This document shows positions 17,428 through 27,707 of a stretch of DNA of 64,000 nucleotides, in pieces (position 1 is the stretch's first letter; the number at the start of each line of letters is the position of its first letter). A model generated the notes under the pieces. The model worked only from the letters and a program-made list of their open reading frames with translations, ran no database searches and had not been told where the DNA came from. The stretch lies in the NCBI GenBank assembly GCA_937936785.1, contig CALDDQ010000014.1:27329-91328 (forward strand). The letters run 5' to 3'. This stretch comes from an uncultured Endomicrobiia bacterium (GTDB taxonomy: Bacteria; Elusimicrobiota; Endomicrobiia; DTEH01). Made by a program: the position numbers and the translations under genes.

Positions 17428-19451
17428 ATAGTAAAATATTTATAATATCTATATTTTTTGTATTTTTAGTTTTATTATGGACTATGAGTCCCTATGTTAA
17501 CAGTGGTGATAGTGGGGAATTTATAACAAATTCTATAATACTGGGCATAAACCACAGTCCTGGATATCCGTTATATTCATTGATAGGAAAAATATTCTCA
17601 GTTTTAGTTCCTTACGGTAATTATGCTTACAAAATAAATTTTATGAACATTGTGTTTGTATTATTTATTATTTTGTTTATGTACTATTTTATAATTAGGT
17701 GTAATAATGAAAAAACAAACATAATTATTTGTTTAGTTTTATTGTTAGTGTTTATATTTTCTGAATCTTTTTGGCGCAATGCAGTTCAAACAGAAGTTTT
17801 TGTGCTAAACGTTTTGTTTGCTGCATTGATTTTTAATTTTTTAATTATAGAAAGAAGTATAATAAGATGGTATTACATTTTTTTTATTTTTGCGTTAGGG
17901 TTAGGAAATCATCATACATTGATATTTTTATTTCCTGGAATATTTTATTTTTTTATAACAGATTATAAAATAATTAAATCAAAGATTTTGTTAATAATAA
18001 TTTTTTTTATTTTAGGATTTAGTGTATATTTGTTTTTACCTATTCGTGCATTAAAACAACCTGCGTTAAACTGGGGTGAAATAAATAGTTTTAGTAATTT
18101 TTATAATGTTATTACAAGAAAAGATTATGGCACTTTTCAGTTAACTGTTGATAAACCACTAAAAAGAGATTTTAAAAATACATATAATCAAATAAAACGG
18201 TATATAAAAAAAACTATAAAAGATTTATCGTGGATTGTAGTATTATTATATATTTTTAGTATATTTTTTCTAATAAAAAAAGAACTAAATAATGCTATAT
18301 TTTTAATGTTAAATTTATTTTTTTGTGGTTTAGGTTTTATTTTGTTTTCAAATTTATCATTTGATCAAATAAGTGATGGTATACTTGAACGTTTTTATAT
18401 TTTACCAAATTTTATAATTGTAACAACAATATTTATGGGAATAAAGTATTTATATAAATATAAATTTTTTATTGTCTCATTAACAATAATTGTTTTTGTT
18501 TTAAATTTAAAGACAAACTATACGAAATGTAATTATAGAGATTATTATTTAAATTACGATTATGGAATAAATATTTTAAGAACATTACCACAAAATAGTA
18601 TCTTATTTATGGATGGTGGTGATGATACTTTTTATACTTTGGCTTATATGCAGTTTGTAGAAAGACGTCGTAAAGATGTGCTTTTACATGATCGTGGTGG
18701 ACTTGTGTTTAGAAATATTTATGGGACAGATTTTCGCAATTTGTCAAAGGAAGAAAAAAATTTTCGTCGTGAACAAGTAGAAAAAAGTTTTTATAACATA
18801 AGACCTGTATATTATTCCACTTTTAACAAAAAAATATTTCCTTCTGTAACATTAGTTAGATCTGGAATATTATATAGTTATTATACAAAAAAGTATGGTG
18901 ATATTAACAATGAATTATTAAATGAAATATATTCTCTTAGGTACATTAACATAGATTATCCTGATTATAGAAGCAATGCTTTGGTTCCAATATATTATTT
19001 TATGCAATCATTAGATACAAACGATATTGAAAAAAGTTATTTTTTATTAAAATATTGTATAACTCGTTGGTCGTATGTTGATTGGTTAAGAAATAATGTT
19101 TTGACTGAATTACATAATATTGCATATAAAAATTATACTGAAAATAATTATAATAGAAGTGTTGAAGTATATAATATTATATTAAAATATAATCCAGAAG
19201 ATGAGTATGCAATATTAAATTTAGGTGTTAGTTATGAGAAATTGTTGTTATATGATTTAGCAAAACAACAGTATGAGAAGGTGATTTTGTTAAACAACAA
19301 AAATGTTAGTGCATATTATAATATGGCAGTTTTGTATTGGTATGAGAAAGATTGGAACAATTCAATAAAATATTTTAATGAAGTGTTAAAGATTCAGCCT
19401 GACAATGAGTTAGTAAAAAAATATTTGTTAGAAGCCCAGAAAAAAATTTAA
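17424..19451 (+). CDS. DUF2723 membrane protein with C-terminal TPR repeats (first copy)
   Basis: A 675-residue polytopic protein of the DUF2723 family, related to GT-C (protein mannosyltransferase-like) enzymes that take sugar from a polyprenyl-phosphate donor. The acidic motif of the first periplasmic loop is SGDSGEFITNS, followed by GINHSPGYPLYSLIGK. About ten hydrophobic segments follow. The last 100 residues are TPR repeats (VEVYNIILKYNPEDEYAILN and onward). It is paired with a diverged copy directly downstream. Transfer of sugar to secreted protein or surface polymer is inferred from the fold. It overlaps the VWA gene by 4 nt. Confidence 0.82.
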   Translation: MNSKIFIISIFFVFLVLLWTMSPYVNSGDSGEFITNSIILGINHSPGYPLYSLIGKIFSVLVPYGNYAYKINFMNIVFVLFIILFMYYFIIRCNNEKTNIIICLVLLLVFIFSESFWRNAVQTEVFVLNVLFAALIFNFLIIERSIIRWYYIFFIFALGLGNHHTLIFLFPGIFYFFITDYKIIKSKILLIIIFFILGFSVYLFLPIRALKQPALNWGEINSFSNFYNVITRKDYGTFQLTVDKPLKRDFKNTYNQIKRYIKKTIKDLSWIVVLLYIFSIFFLIKKELNNAIFLMLNLFFCGLGFILFSNLSFDQISDGILERFYILPNFIIVTTIFMGIKYLYKYKFFIVSLTIIVFVLNLKTNYTKCNYRDYYLNYDYGINILRTLPQNSILFMDGGDDTFYTLAYMQFVERRRKDVLLHDRGGLVFRNIYGTDFRNLSKEEKNFRREQVEKSFYNIRPVYYSTFNKKIFPSVTLVRSGILYSYYTKKYGDINNELLNEIYSLRYINIDYPDYRSNALVPIYYFMQSLDTNDIEKSYFLLKYCITRWSYVDWLRNNVLTELHNIAYKNYTENNYNRSVEVYNIILKYNPEDEYAILNLGVSYEKLLLYDLAKQQYEKVILLNNKNVSAYYNMAVLYWYEKDWNNSIKYFNEVLKIQPDNELVKKYLLEAQKKI

Positions 19452-19469
19452 AGTTAGTTTTAATTTGTT

Positions 19470-21611
19470 ATGAAATATTTATTTTTAATATTTAATGTCT
19501 TTGTTTTATATCTATATACATTATTTCCTACAGTAGCTCAGTATAGAGATGCAGGAGAAATGTCAGTCGTAGGAAAAATTCTTGGTATTGCACATCCACC
19601 AGGATATCCGTTGTATACGCTTATTTTAAACATATTCATAAGAATAGTTCCAATAGGTAATGTCGCATATAGAACAAATATTTTTTCTGCACTAATTTCT
19701 GCATTGAGTGTTGCAGTATTAGGTTTTCTGATAGAAAAAATGTTTATCGGAGAAGAGAAAAAATATTTTAAAACAATGTCAATATATTTTTTTTGTTTAG
19801 TATTTGCTTTTGGATATTTACAATGGTATCTATCATTAGTTACTGAAATGTATACTTTTAACATATTTTTTGCTTTAGTAATTTTATACTTAGTATATAA
19901 AATAATCATAGGTAGTAGCATAAATATATTTTTGTTATTATTTATTTTTGGATTAGGCATAGGTAATAGGTTAGATTTAGTCCTATTTTCACCAATAATA
20001 TTTTTTGTTTTAATTAAATATTTCAAGAATAAGAAGTTTTGTTTTAAAACTAACATTTTTTTATTGTTTATTGTATTTGTGAGTTTTTCAGGTTACTTAT
20101 ATCTTATAATAAGATCATCACAAGTACCACTAATTAACTGGAACGCTCCTTCAAAAATTGAAAATTTTATTTCTTCAATAATTAGAAAAACTCATGGTTC
20201 AACTTTAGATTTACTTTCGGTAAATTATAAAGAAGGAGAAAATTTTTTTCCTGGGGCGAAATTATATTTAAATTACTTGATGAAAAACATCACTTTATTT
20301 GGCGTGATATTAGGTTTTTATGGTTTAGGTTTATTATATAAAAAAAATAAATTTTTTTGTATTTCATTATTTTTTAGTTGGCTAATAAGTAGTGTGTGGT
20401 TTATATATAAAGCAAACTTACCACCAAACCCACATGCTATGTCAATACTAGAAGCACATTTTTTGCTTGCAAACAGTTTATTTTATACATTTTTTATATA
20501 TGGCACGATATATTTTTTTAAAAATAAATACAGTGTAGTACTTTTGTTATTTTTAATTTTTTTAACTGGATATAATTTAACAAATAATTGGAATAAATTA
20601 AACAAACGAGATAATTATTTTGCGTATGATTATGTATGGAACTTATTTAGGTGTTTGCCAGGAAATAGTTTGGTAGTTATTAGAGAAGATGTTCAGGTAT
20701 TTTCTTGTTGGTATGGACAAATTGTGTGTAAAAAAAGGAATGATTTAAATATAATAGCGGAAGGATTGTCTGGTTCTATCTGGTATATGGAGATGTATAA
20801 AAAATATAAAACACAGAATATTTTTTTAACAAGACTTAATTATGAAACATGGCCAATATTTGTAAAAAACAACTTTGATTTAGGAAATGATATTTATCTT
20901 ACTTATGACATTGATTTTTTAGAATTAGAAAATTATAAAACTATACCATCAGGTTTATGTTCTAAAATAGTGAAAAGAAATAGTTTAATACAAATTGATA
21001 ACAGATTCTTGTTAGATGATGTTATGTTTTATAGAAATGAATACATATATGATTTAGAAAAAGAATTTTTTTCATCAGATTTGGTAGAAGATTATACTAA
21101 GGCACGGCATAATCAAGCATATAATTTAATGATGATTGATAAAGATTACGATGCAATAAATGAATACAAAAAATCTATGATATTAAATCCAGACTATCCG
21201 ATGAATTATTTTTATATAGGATATACATATTATAAACTTAAAGATTATCTAAATGCAGAAAAATATTATTTCTTTTCAGTGAAAAAGTATGATTTATACT
21301 ATAAATTAGCCAAAAAATATAATGCGTTGAATAATGTAGTTGAAAGTTTTAAATTACAACTTGCAAACGCATATTTAAATCTTGGTGTGGTTAATGAAAA
21401 ATTAGGAAAAATAGATGATTCAATAAATAATTATAATAATGCTATAAAAATAAAACACGATTTTGCACAAGCGTATTATAATTTAGGTGTATCATATTGG
21501 CAAAAAAATGATTGGGATAAAGTAAAATATTATTTTGAAAAAGTTTTGTTTTATGATCCTAATAATCAACAAGTAAAATATTATTTAGAAAAAATTAAAC
21601 GAAATGAATAA
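19470..21611 (+). CDS. DUF2723 membrane protein with C-terminal TPR repeats (second copy)
   Basis: A 713-residue paralogue of the preceding gene with the same plan. The first loop reads YRDAGEMSVVGKILGIAHPPGYPLY and aligns with the SGDSGEF loop of copy one. Many membrane helices follow, with TPR repeats from about residue 545 on. The last repeat (AYYNLGVSYWQKNDWDKVK) closely resembles the end of copy one (AYYNMAVLYWYEKDWNNSIK). Tandem duplication followed by divergence is the simplest history. The acidic pair D-x-x-E is retained in both, so both could be active. Only 18 nt separate the two; the stop overlaps the next start by 8 nt. Confidence 0.82.
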   Translation: MKYLFLIFNVFVLYLYTLFPTVAQYRDAGEMSVVGKILGIAHPPGYPLYTLILNIFIRIVPIGNVAYRTNIFSALISALSVAVLGFLIEKMFIGEEKKYFKTMSIYFFCLVFAFGYLQWYLSLVTEMYTFNIFFALVILYLVYKIIIGSSINIFLLLFIFGLGIGNRLDLVLFSPIIFFVLIKYFKNKKFCFKTNIFLLFIVFVSFSGYLYLIIRSSQVPLINWNAPSKIENFISSIIRKTHGSTLDLLSVNYKEGENFFPGAKLYLNYLMKNITLFGVILGFYGLGLLYKKNKFFCISLFFSWLISSVWFIYKANLPPNPHAMSILEAHFLLANSLFYTFFIYGTIYFFKNKYSVVLLLFLIFLTGYNLTNNWNKLNKRDNYFAYDYVWNLFRCLPGNSLVVIREDVQVFSCWYGQIVCKKRNDLNIIAEGLSGSIWYMEMYKKYKTQNIFLTRLNYETWPIFVKNNFDLGNDIYLTYDIDFLELENYKTIPSGLCSKIVKRNSLIQIDNRFLLDDVMFYRNEYIYDLEKEFFSSDLVEDYTKARHNQAYNLMMIDKDYDAINEYKKSMILNPDYPMNYFYIGYTYYKLKDYLNAEKYYFFSVKKYDLYYKLAKKYNALNNVVESFKLQLANAYLNLGVVNEKLGKIDDSINNYNNAIKIKHDFAQAYYNLGVSYWQKNDWDKVKYYFEKVLFYDPNNQQVKYYLEKIKRNE

Positions 21612-23298
21612 AAGTTTTTTTATAATTATATTTTTGTCAATAGTTATTTTGGTACACATATTCTTGTGTGAAAATGTTATTATAAATTTCTCACCGACAT
21701 ATGATGAACCTATACATTTGTTTCAAGGATATTCTTATTTAAAAACCGGATTATTACAAACAGTAGCACCTTATGATCATCCTATGTTAGGAAAAATTAT
21801 TTCAGCAATAGGGTTGTTATTATTAAGACCAAATCCTGTGGTATTTAATAATCATTCTACATGGTTAAATAGGCAGCGATATTCATTTGCAAATTTAATG
21901 TTATATTATAACAATAATGATGCGGAAAAAATGTTAAATATGGCAAGAAGAATGGTTGTATTAGTTTCTGTAATTTTTATCATAACATTATTTTTTGTTG
22001 TAAGAAATACTTTGGGAACAATATCATCTTTTTTTGTAATTGTTTTATATTCATTTAATAATACAATTATTGCAAATGCAACACTTGTTACTCAAGATTT
22101 CATTTTTTCTGTATTTTATTTGTTAAGTGTATACTTTTTTTATTTATGGAGCAAGAAAAAAGACTTTATGAACATAATTTTAACTGGAATATTTTTTTCT
22201 CTTGCAATGAATACAAAATTTAGTGGAATAATTTTAGTGGTAAGTTTTGCTATTAGTATTTTCTTTATGAAAATAAAAAAAGAAATTAAAATGAAAGAAG
22301 TAATTTATTTTTTGTTTACAAATACAGTAATTTTTATATTGATTATATTACTAATATACGGAATTGATAATTTTATTTTATTTTTTGAATCATTATTTAT
22401 TACATTAAAAAATCTGCAAGAAGGTAGATCAACATTTTTCTTAGGGCAATATTCAACGAAAGGGTTCTGGAATTATTTTCTTGTATTAGTGCTTTTAAAA
22501 ACAGAAATTCCGTTGTTATTAATTTTTTTGTATAGGGTTGTTTCAAGTATTATTTTTAAAAAAGAGCAAAAAAGTAGGTTAAACATAATTTTGTTGTTTA
22601 ATATTATTCTAATATTGTTTTTAGCATCTTTTAGTAAAACTCAGATTGGGCAACGGCATTTGTTGCCGATGTATTTTTTAGTTATATGGTTTGTCGGAAA
22701 AATTGTAAATGATAAAAAATTATTACCGTTGATTATAGGATTAACTTTATGGTATATTATAATTTCATTTAAAACTAACCCTTGGCATTTAAGTTATTTC
22801 AATGAATTTGTAGGTAATGAAAAAAAATTACATACGTATTTTACTGATTCAAATATTGATTGGGGACAAGGATTAAAAAGTTTAGGAAAATGGGTCAAAG
22901 AAAATAAACAGATAGATAATAATGGTATTTATATGTCATATTTTGGTGTTGGAGATCCTAAATATTATGGGATAAAGTATAGACCTATTGGATTTGTTAC
23001 TAATTTAATTTTAGGAGAACGAGAAGGTGAAAATATTTTAAAGAATAGGCCAGAAAAAATCTATTTAGCGGTATCATTAACAAATTTGCATTCTACATAT
23101 TATCAAGATAAAACTATTTTTAATTTTTTGCATAATGTTGAACCATTAAAAGTTGTTGCAAAATCTATTTATGTTTATGATATAAACAAAAGTGAAAATA
23201 TAAGAAAAAATTTTATACAATTACTTAAAAAAATTAATTATGTTGAAGATATAAAATATTTTGAAACTATAGCAAGGAGAGAAAAATCAAATGAATAA
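21604..23298 (+). CDS. GT39-like polyprenyl-phosphate-dependent glycosyltransferase
   Basis: A 564-residue membrane protein of the GT-C / PMT_2 class. The first periplasmic loop contains SPTYDEPIHLFQGYSYL with the Asp-Glu expected to act in catalysis, then APYDHPMLGK. About ten hydrophobic helices follow. The C-terminal soluble part has the typical TDSNIDWGQGLKSLGKWV block seen in ArnT/PMT-like enzymes. It probably transfers a sugar from a lipid carrier to an exported acceptor. It is coupled to its neighbours by 8-nt overlaps on both sides and shares the run with two DUF2723 proteins, giving three GT-C enzymes in a row. Confidence 0.82.
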   Translation: MNKSFFIIIFLSIVILVHIFLCENVIINFSPTYDEPIHLFQGYSYLKTGLLQTVAPYDHPMLGKIISAIGLLLLRPNPVVFNNHSTWLNRQRYSFANLMLYYNNNDAEKMLNMARRMVVLVSVIFIITLFFVVRNTLGTISSFFVIVLYSFNNTIIANATLVTQDFIFSVFYLLSVYFFYLWSKKKDFMNIILTGIFFSLAMNTKFSGIILVVSFAISIFFMKIKKEIKMKEVIYFLFTNTVIFILIILLIYGIDNFILFFESLFITLKNLQEGRSTFFLGQYSTKGFWNYFLVLVLLKTEIPLLLIFLYRVVSSIIFKKEQKSRLNIILLFNIILILFLASFSKTQIGQRHLLPMYFLVIWFVGKIVNDKKLLPLIIGLTLWYIIISFKTNPWHLSYFNEFVGNEKKLHTYFTDSNIDWGQGLKSLGKWVKENKQIDNNGIYMSYFGVGDPKYYGIKYRPIGFVTNLILGEREGENILKNRPEKIYLAVSLTNLHSTYYQDKTIFNFLHNVEPLKVVAKSIYVYDINKSENIRKNFIQLLKKINYVEDIKYFETIARREKSNE

Positions 23299-24394
23299 AA
23301 AAATATTATTACTTACTGCTAGTTACGGCACTGGTCATATAACTGCAACGAAGTATGTGGAAAAAGCATTAAAACAAATCAGCCCAAGTTTAGATACAAG
23401 AATAGTAGATTTCTTACATTTAAAAGGAGAACAAAAAAAATTAACATTGTTTCAAAAGATGTACAACTATTCAATGGAAAGACCTGTTTTATGGGACAAA
23501 TTTTTTGATTTTACTAATAACCGTTTTTCTACAAATTTGTTAAAACATTTTATTTTAAGAGGATATTATTCTATAGCAAAAAAAATAATTTTAGAATTTA
23601 AACCAGATATTATTGTTGCTGCACATCCATATTGGAATTATATTGTAGAAAAATTTAAGAAAGAAATAAATAATATTCCGTATATTTGTATTGTTACTGA
23701 TTCTTATATGATTCACGATACATGGAAATACGGTAGTATTGATATTTATTGTGTTATTGATAACGATTCAAAAGATGTGTTGGAAAAAAGTGGATTAAAA
23801 AATGTTTATGTAACAGGTTTTCCAGTAAATCCAGATATAGAAAATCAAATAGATAGAAATAAAATTCTTAAAGAATTAAATTTAAATCCATCCTTAACAA
23901 CGATACTCATAACCATAGGATTAGGTGCATTAGAAAGATTTATTGAAATAATTGATTATTTAAAAACAAAAAAAGGTGAGTTTCAACTAATATTAATTTC
24001 TGGCAAATACGACAACATTAATAGTATGTTAAAAGAAAAAAAATATGTTGTTCCAACAGCAATAATTGGTTGGACAAATAAAATGGCAGATTATATAAGA
24101 TCTGCAGATTTGGTAATATGTAAAGCCGGTGGAGCAATAGTTTCTGAATCGTTAGCAGCAAAAAAACCTATTTTTATACCTGTATTTGTTCCTGGTCAGG
24201 AAAAAGGTAATGTTTATATAATACAAAAGTATCAGTTTGGTTTTTATGAAATAGGAAAAGAAAAGATATTTAATATTCTTGATAGGATAATATCTAAAGA
24301 AATAAATTTAAATTTTTATAAAGAAAATATAGAAAAGTATACTAACAAAAATGCAGCAATAAATATTGCAAAATTAATACTTCAAAAGATTTAA
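23291..24394 (+). CDS. MGDG-synthase/MurG-like (GT28) glycosyltransferase
   Basis: A 367-residue cytoplasmic-face enzyme resembling monogalactosyldiacylglycerol synthase and processive diacylglycerol glucosyltransferase. The N-terminal LLLTASYGTGHITATKYVEKAL is the family hallmark (GxGH). The acceptor-domain part FKPDIIVAAHPYWN follows. The C-terminal nucleotide-sugar site shows ITIGLGALERF, then IIGWTNKMADYIRSADLVICKAGGAIVSE and PVFVPGQEKGN. It most likely glycosylates a lipid at the inner membrane, perhaps supplying glycolipid donors or acceptors for the GT-C proteins beside it; that link is inference. It starts 8 nt inside the upstream gene. Confidence 0.85.
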   Translation: MNKKILLLTASYGTGHITATKYVEKALKQISPSLDTRIVDFLHLKGEQKKLTLFQKMYNYSMERPVLWDKFFDFTNNRFSTNLLKHFILRGYYSIAKKIILEFKPDIIVAAHPYWNYIVEKFKKEINNIPYICIVTDSYMIHDTWKYGSIDIYCVIDNDSKDVLEKSGLKNVYVTGFPVNPDIENQIDRNKILKELNLNPSLTTILITIGLGALERFIEIIDYLKTKKGEFQLILISGKYDNINSMLKEKKYVVPTAIIGWTNKMADYIRSADLVICKAGGAIVSESLAAKKPIFIPVFVPGQEKGNVYIIQKYQFGFYEIGKEKIFNILDRIISKEINLNFYKENIEKYTNKNAAINIAKLILQKI

Positions 24395-24399
24395 TAAAA

Positions 24400-27300
24400 A
24401 TGTTTATAAACAGTTACATAAAGAAAATAAAGTTTTATAAAAGATGTTTTTTGATAATACGGTATTTGTTGTTATGTATAAATTTATTAATAGGAAGTTT
24501 TGTTTTGAGCATGTTGTTTGATGAGATATTTCCACTTCCAATATATATATTTCATTTTTATTGGTTTATAATTGTTTTTGTATTATTGATTTTTTTTGTA
24601 TTTTTAGTTATTCGTTTAATACAGAATCAAAAAGATGTTTATAATATTATAACTTCAGCATTGGTAAAAAGATATGTATCTGTTTCCAATGATGAAATAT
24701 TTAATGCAGAACAGATTGAAAAATCATTAGAGATGGGGAATATAAACTATTCTTATGACTTAGCAACAGAATTTGTTAAAAATGTAAAACAAAAATTGCA
24801 AACCGTAGATCCTAAAAAAGTTGTTGATTTTAATAGAATAATTAAGATTATTCCTTTGAATATTGTTCTAATATCTATAAGTTTTATATTATATTTTGTT
24901 CCACCGAATGTTTTAAAAGAAAATATATACAAAATATTGTTTACTCGTAAACCAGAGATACTAGGAATTTTTATTTTTCCAAAAGATATAAAAATTCCGC
25001 AAAATAGTAGTTGTGAAATAAAAATTATAGTTGATAGAATTTATCAGATTTATAATCCATACCTTTTTATTAAGTATAAAAAATCAGATAAATGGTTAAA
25101 AGTTTCAGATATTATAGTACAAGATTTGCCAATAGGTAAGGTTTATAAATATAAAATAACAAATTTAACAAACAAAATATTTTATAAAGTAAAATTTCGT
25201 GGTGTAGATACAAAAGTTTACACTATAAAACCTGTCACATATCCTATAATATCGGGTTTAAAAATAGAAGTAATCATGCCGGGATATACAAAGATTGCTC
25301 CATTTTTTATTGAAAGTTTTAATGAAATAAAATATTTGTATGGAAGCAAATTAAATTTTAAAGCTTCGACGAATAAAAATATTTTTGAAGCTAAAATGTG
25401 GTTTGAGGGAAGGTATCATAAATTAAATTTTGACAAAAAAAATAATTTTTATGGTAGTGTTGTATTAAAACAAGACACAGATTTATGGTTTGAGATTGTT
25501 GATGATAAAGGAGATAAAAATGATAATATAATAAAATACAGATTAAATATTATAAGAGATGAATATCCTTCAATAGAACAAATTTCTCCTGAGGATAGTG
25601 TTGTTGTAGAAAAGAATAGTAAAATACCTATAATGTATAAAGTAAAAGATGATTATGGTATTTCAAAGATAGATCTAGAGTTAACTTATGGTGGAGAAAA
25701 AATTATAATAAATTTAGCAAAATATACAAACATAATAAAAGAAGTGTTTGATGAGTATGTTTTAGATATTTCCAGTATAAAAATAAATTATGGTGAAGAA
25801 ATCAGTTACAAAATAATAGCATATGACAATGATACAACATTTGGTCCGAAAAAAAATGAAACAGCAATTAAAAAAATTGAAATATTTAGTTTTGAAAAGA
25901 AACATAATTTTATAAAAGAACAGTTGAAAGATTTTGAAAAAAAAGTTTTAGATTTACTTTCAAAAGAGATAGAATTAAAAGAAAAAATAGATGGTTTAAT
26001 TTCAACAAATAAAGATACTAAAAAAGAAAAAATATCTCTCTATAATGAGAAAAACAATTTTAATATAGACATTAAAAATTTAAATATCAGGTTAAAAGAT
26101 ATTACTGCACAAATTATGACAGATCCATATTTTTCGGTAGGTACATATTTGGAACTAAAAAATTTGGAGAGTTCATTGGAAGGTATGTACAGTGAAATAA
26201 ATCCACAAATATCTGAAAATATAAAAAATGAAGAATTTGTTTCAGCTTCAAATATTCAGCAGGAGGTTATAGATACGTTGGAACGAATTGTTTCAATAAA
26301 CGATCAGATAGTAAGAAAACAAAATATGTTAAATATTAACATCTTAAGTACTGATGCAAGAGATTTTACAAAAGATTTATTGTCAAGTTTAAATGAGATA
26401 AAAGATAAATTTACACAGGAGCAAAAAAATAAGTTGGAAAATATCTTGTCACAGATAAAAGATAGATTAGCAAAAATAAATTCTATGTTAAAAGATCATC
26501 AAGAAAAATTGTTACCTCAAGAGTTTATAAATAGAAGAGACATAAAAAATGTCGATATTTCAAACACACAAAATTTGTTAGAAAATTTAACTTCAGCTAT
26601 AAAAATGGCAGATATGGTTTCTGCATTAAGTTTTGCTCAGAGATTGTTAAAAGATTTAGAAGAAATGACAAAAATATTTGAAATTTCTAGTAATCAGATT
26701 TTGGTTTCAAAACAGAACGATTTTGAAGATGAACTAGGAAATTTAATTAAAGATATAGATAGTATTATATCAGAACAAGAAATAATATATTCTGAAGTTC
26801 AAAAAATGAACAAAGAAAAAATAAAAAAAATTTTAGAAAAACAGGAAAGTATGTTTGATCAAATAAGTGAATTAGTAGAAAAAATTATAAAGAATATAAA
26901 TGAATTTGATACAACCAATATTTTTGGTGGTTTAAATTTTAAATTTCAATATTTATCAAATCTTTACGAAGTGGATAAAAAAATTAAAAGTATAAAATCT
27001 GAGTTAGATAGAAAAATACTTATTAAAACAAAAGAACTGACAAAAGATTCTTTAGCAATATGGCAACGAAATAATGCTTATATTTCGCAAATAGATGTTG
27101 TTACTTATGAAACCCTTGTTAACAAACATAATATGATAAATGAGAATTTGGTTCAGTTAGATAATTTATTAAATAAAGAGTTTAATATTGAATATTCTCA
27201 ATATGATCTTGATAATATTGAAAAAACAGTTTTAAAACAAAATTTGCTTGTAACAAAAGTTAAAAATTTTACAAAATCTATAAAAACATTAGGTAAAAAA

Positions 27301-27705
27301 AGTTATTTAGTTTCACTAGAAAATATTCAAAATGCAAATAATGCTTATTTTAATATGAAAGAATCATCTAAAAACTTAATATTAAAACAACATATGGAAT
27401 CTTTAAACCACCAAAAAATTGCGATTGATGAATTGAACAAAATTAGAGAAAAATTTTCATATAATAAAAACCAGTTCCAACAAATGAAAAATGGTTTTGT
27501 AAGACCAATGGCTGGTAAACAACAGTACAAAAATATGTCTACATCGATATACGAATATAATTTTGAACGCATAACATTACCTTCAGCAAAAGATTATTCT
27601 GTCCCAAAAGAAATCAGGGAAGGAATAATAAAATCTTTGTCTGAAAATTATCCAAAACAAGACATTGAAGAAATACAAAACTATTATAGGGAACTGTTGA
27701 GGTAG
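24400..27705 (+). CDS. DUF4175-type membrane protein with long coiled coil
   Basis: A 1101-residue protein with two N-terminal helices (about 18-37 and 49-71), another helix near 151-171, then an exported region. The middle shows the DUF4175 hallmarks: the VIMPGYTKIAP strand, a LYGSKLNFKAST strand, DDKGDKND, EYPSIEQISPEDSVVV and MYKVKDDYGISKIDLEL. From about residue 500 it becomes charged coiled coil to the end. DUF4175 proteins accompany the DUF58/VWA genes in many Bat-type clusters, so it belongs to that group despite the glycosyltransferase genes inserted between. Function unknown. The next gene starts 2 nt after its stop. Confidence 0.7.
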   Translation: MFINSYIKKIKFYKRCFLIIRYLLLCINLLIGSFVLSMLFDEIFPLPIYIFHFYWFIIVFVLLIFFVFLVIRLIQNQKDVYNIITSALVKRYVSVSNDEIFNAEQIEKSLEMGNINYSYDLATEFVKNVKQKLQTVDPKKVVDFNRIIKIIPLNIVLISISFILYFVPPNVLKENIYKILFTRKPEILGIFIFPKDIKIPQNSSCEIKIIVDRIYQIYNPYLFIKYKKSDKWLKVSDIIVQDLPIGKVYKYKITNLTNKIFYKVKFRGVDTKVYTIKPVTYPIISGLKIEVIMPGYTKIAPFFIESFNEIKYLYGSKLNFKASTNKNIFEAKMWFEGRYHKLNFDKKNNFYGSVVLKQDTDLWFEIVDDKGDKNDNIIKYRLNIIRDEYPSIEQISPEDSVVVEKNSKIPIMYKVKDDYGISKIDLELTYGGEKIIINLAKYTNIIKEVFDEYVLDISSIKINYGEEISYKIIAYDNDTTFGPKKNETAIKKIEIFSFEKKHNFIKEQLKDFEKKVLDLLSKEIELKEKIDGLISTNKDTKKEKISLYNEKNNFNIDIKNLNIRLKDITAQIMTDPYFSVGTYLELKNLESSLEGMYSEINPQISENIKNEEFVSASNIQQEVIDTLERIVSINDQIVRKQNMLNINILSTDARDFTKDLLSSLNEIKDKFTQEQKNKLENILSQIKDRLAKINSMLKDHQEKLLPQEFINRRDIKNVDISNTQNLLENLTSAIKMADMVSALSFAQRLLKDLEEMTKIFEISSNQILVSKQNDFEDELGNLIKDIDSIISEQEIIYSEVQKMNKEKIKKILEKQESMFDQISELVEKIIKNINEFDTTNIFGGLNFKFQYLSNLYEVDKKIKSIKSELDRKILIKTKELTKDSLAIWQRNNAYISQIDVVTYETLVNKHNMINENLVQLDNLLNKEFNIEYSQYDLDNIEKTVLKQNLLVTKVKNFTKSIKTLGKKSYLVSLENIQNANNAYFNMKESSKNLILKQHMESLNHQKIAIDELNKIREKFSYNKNQFQQMKNGFVRPMAGKQQYKNMSTSIYEYNFERITLPSAKDYSVPKEIREGIIKSLSENYPKQDIEEIQNYYRELLR

Positions 27706-27707
27706 AA

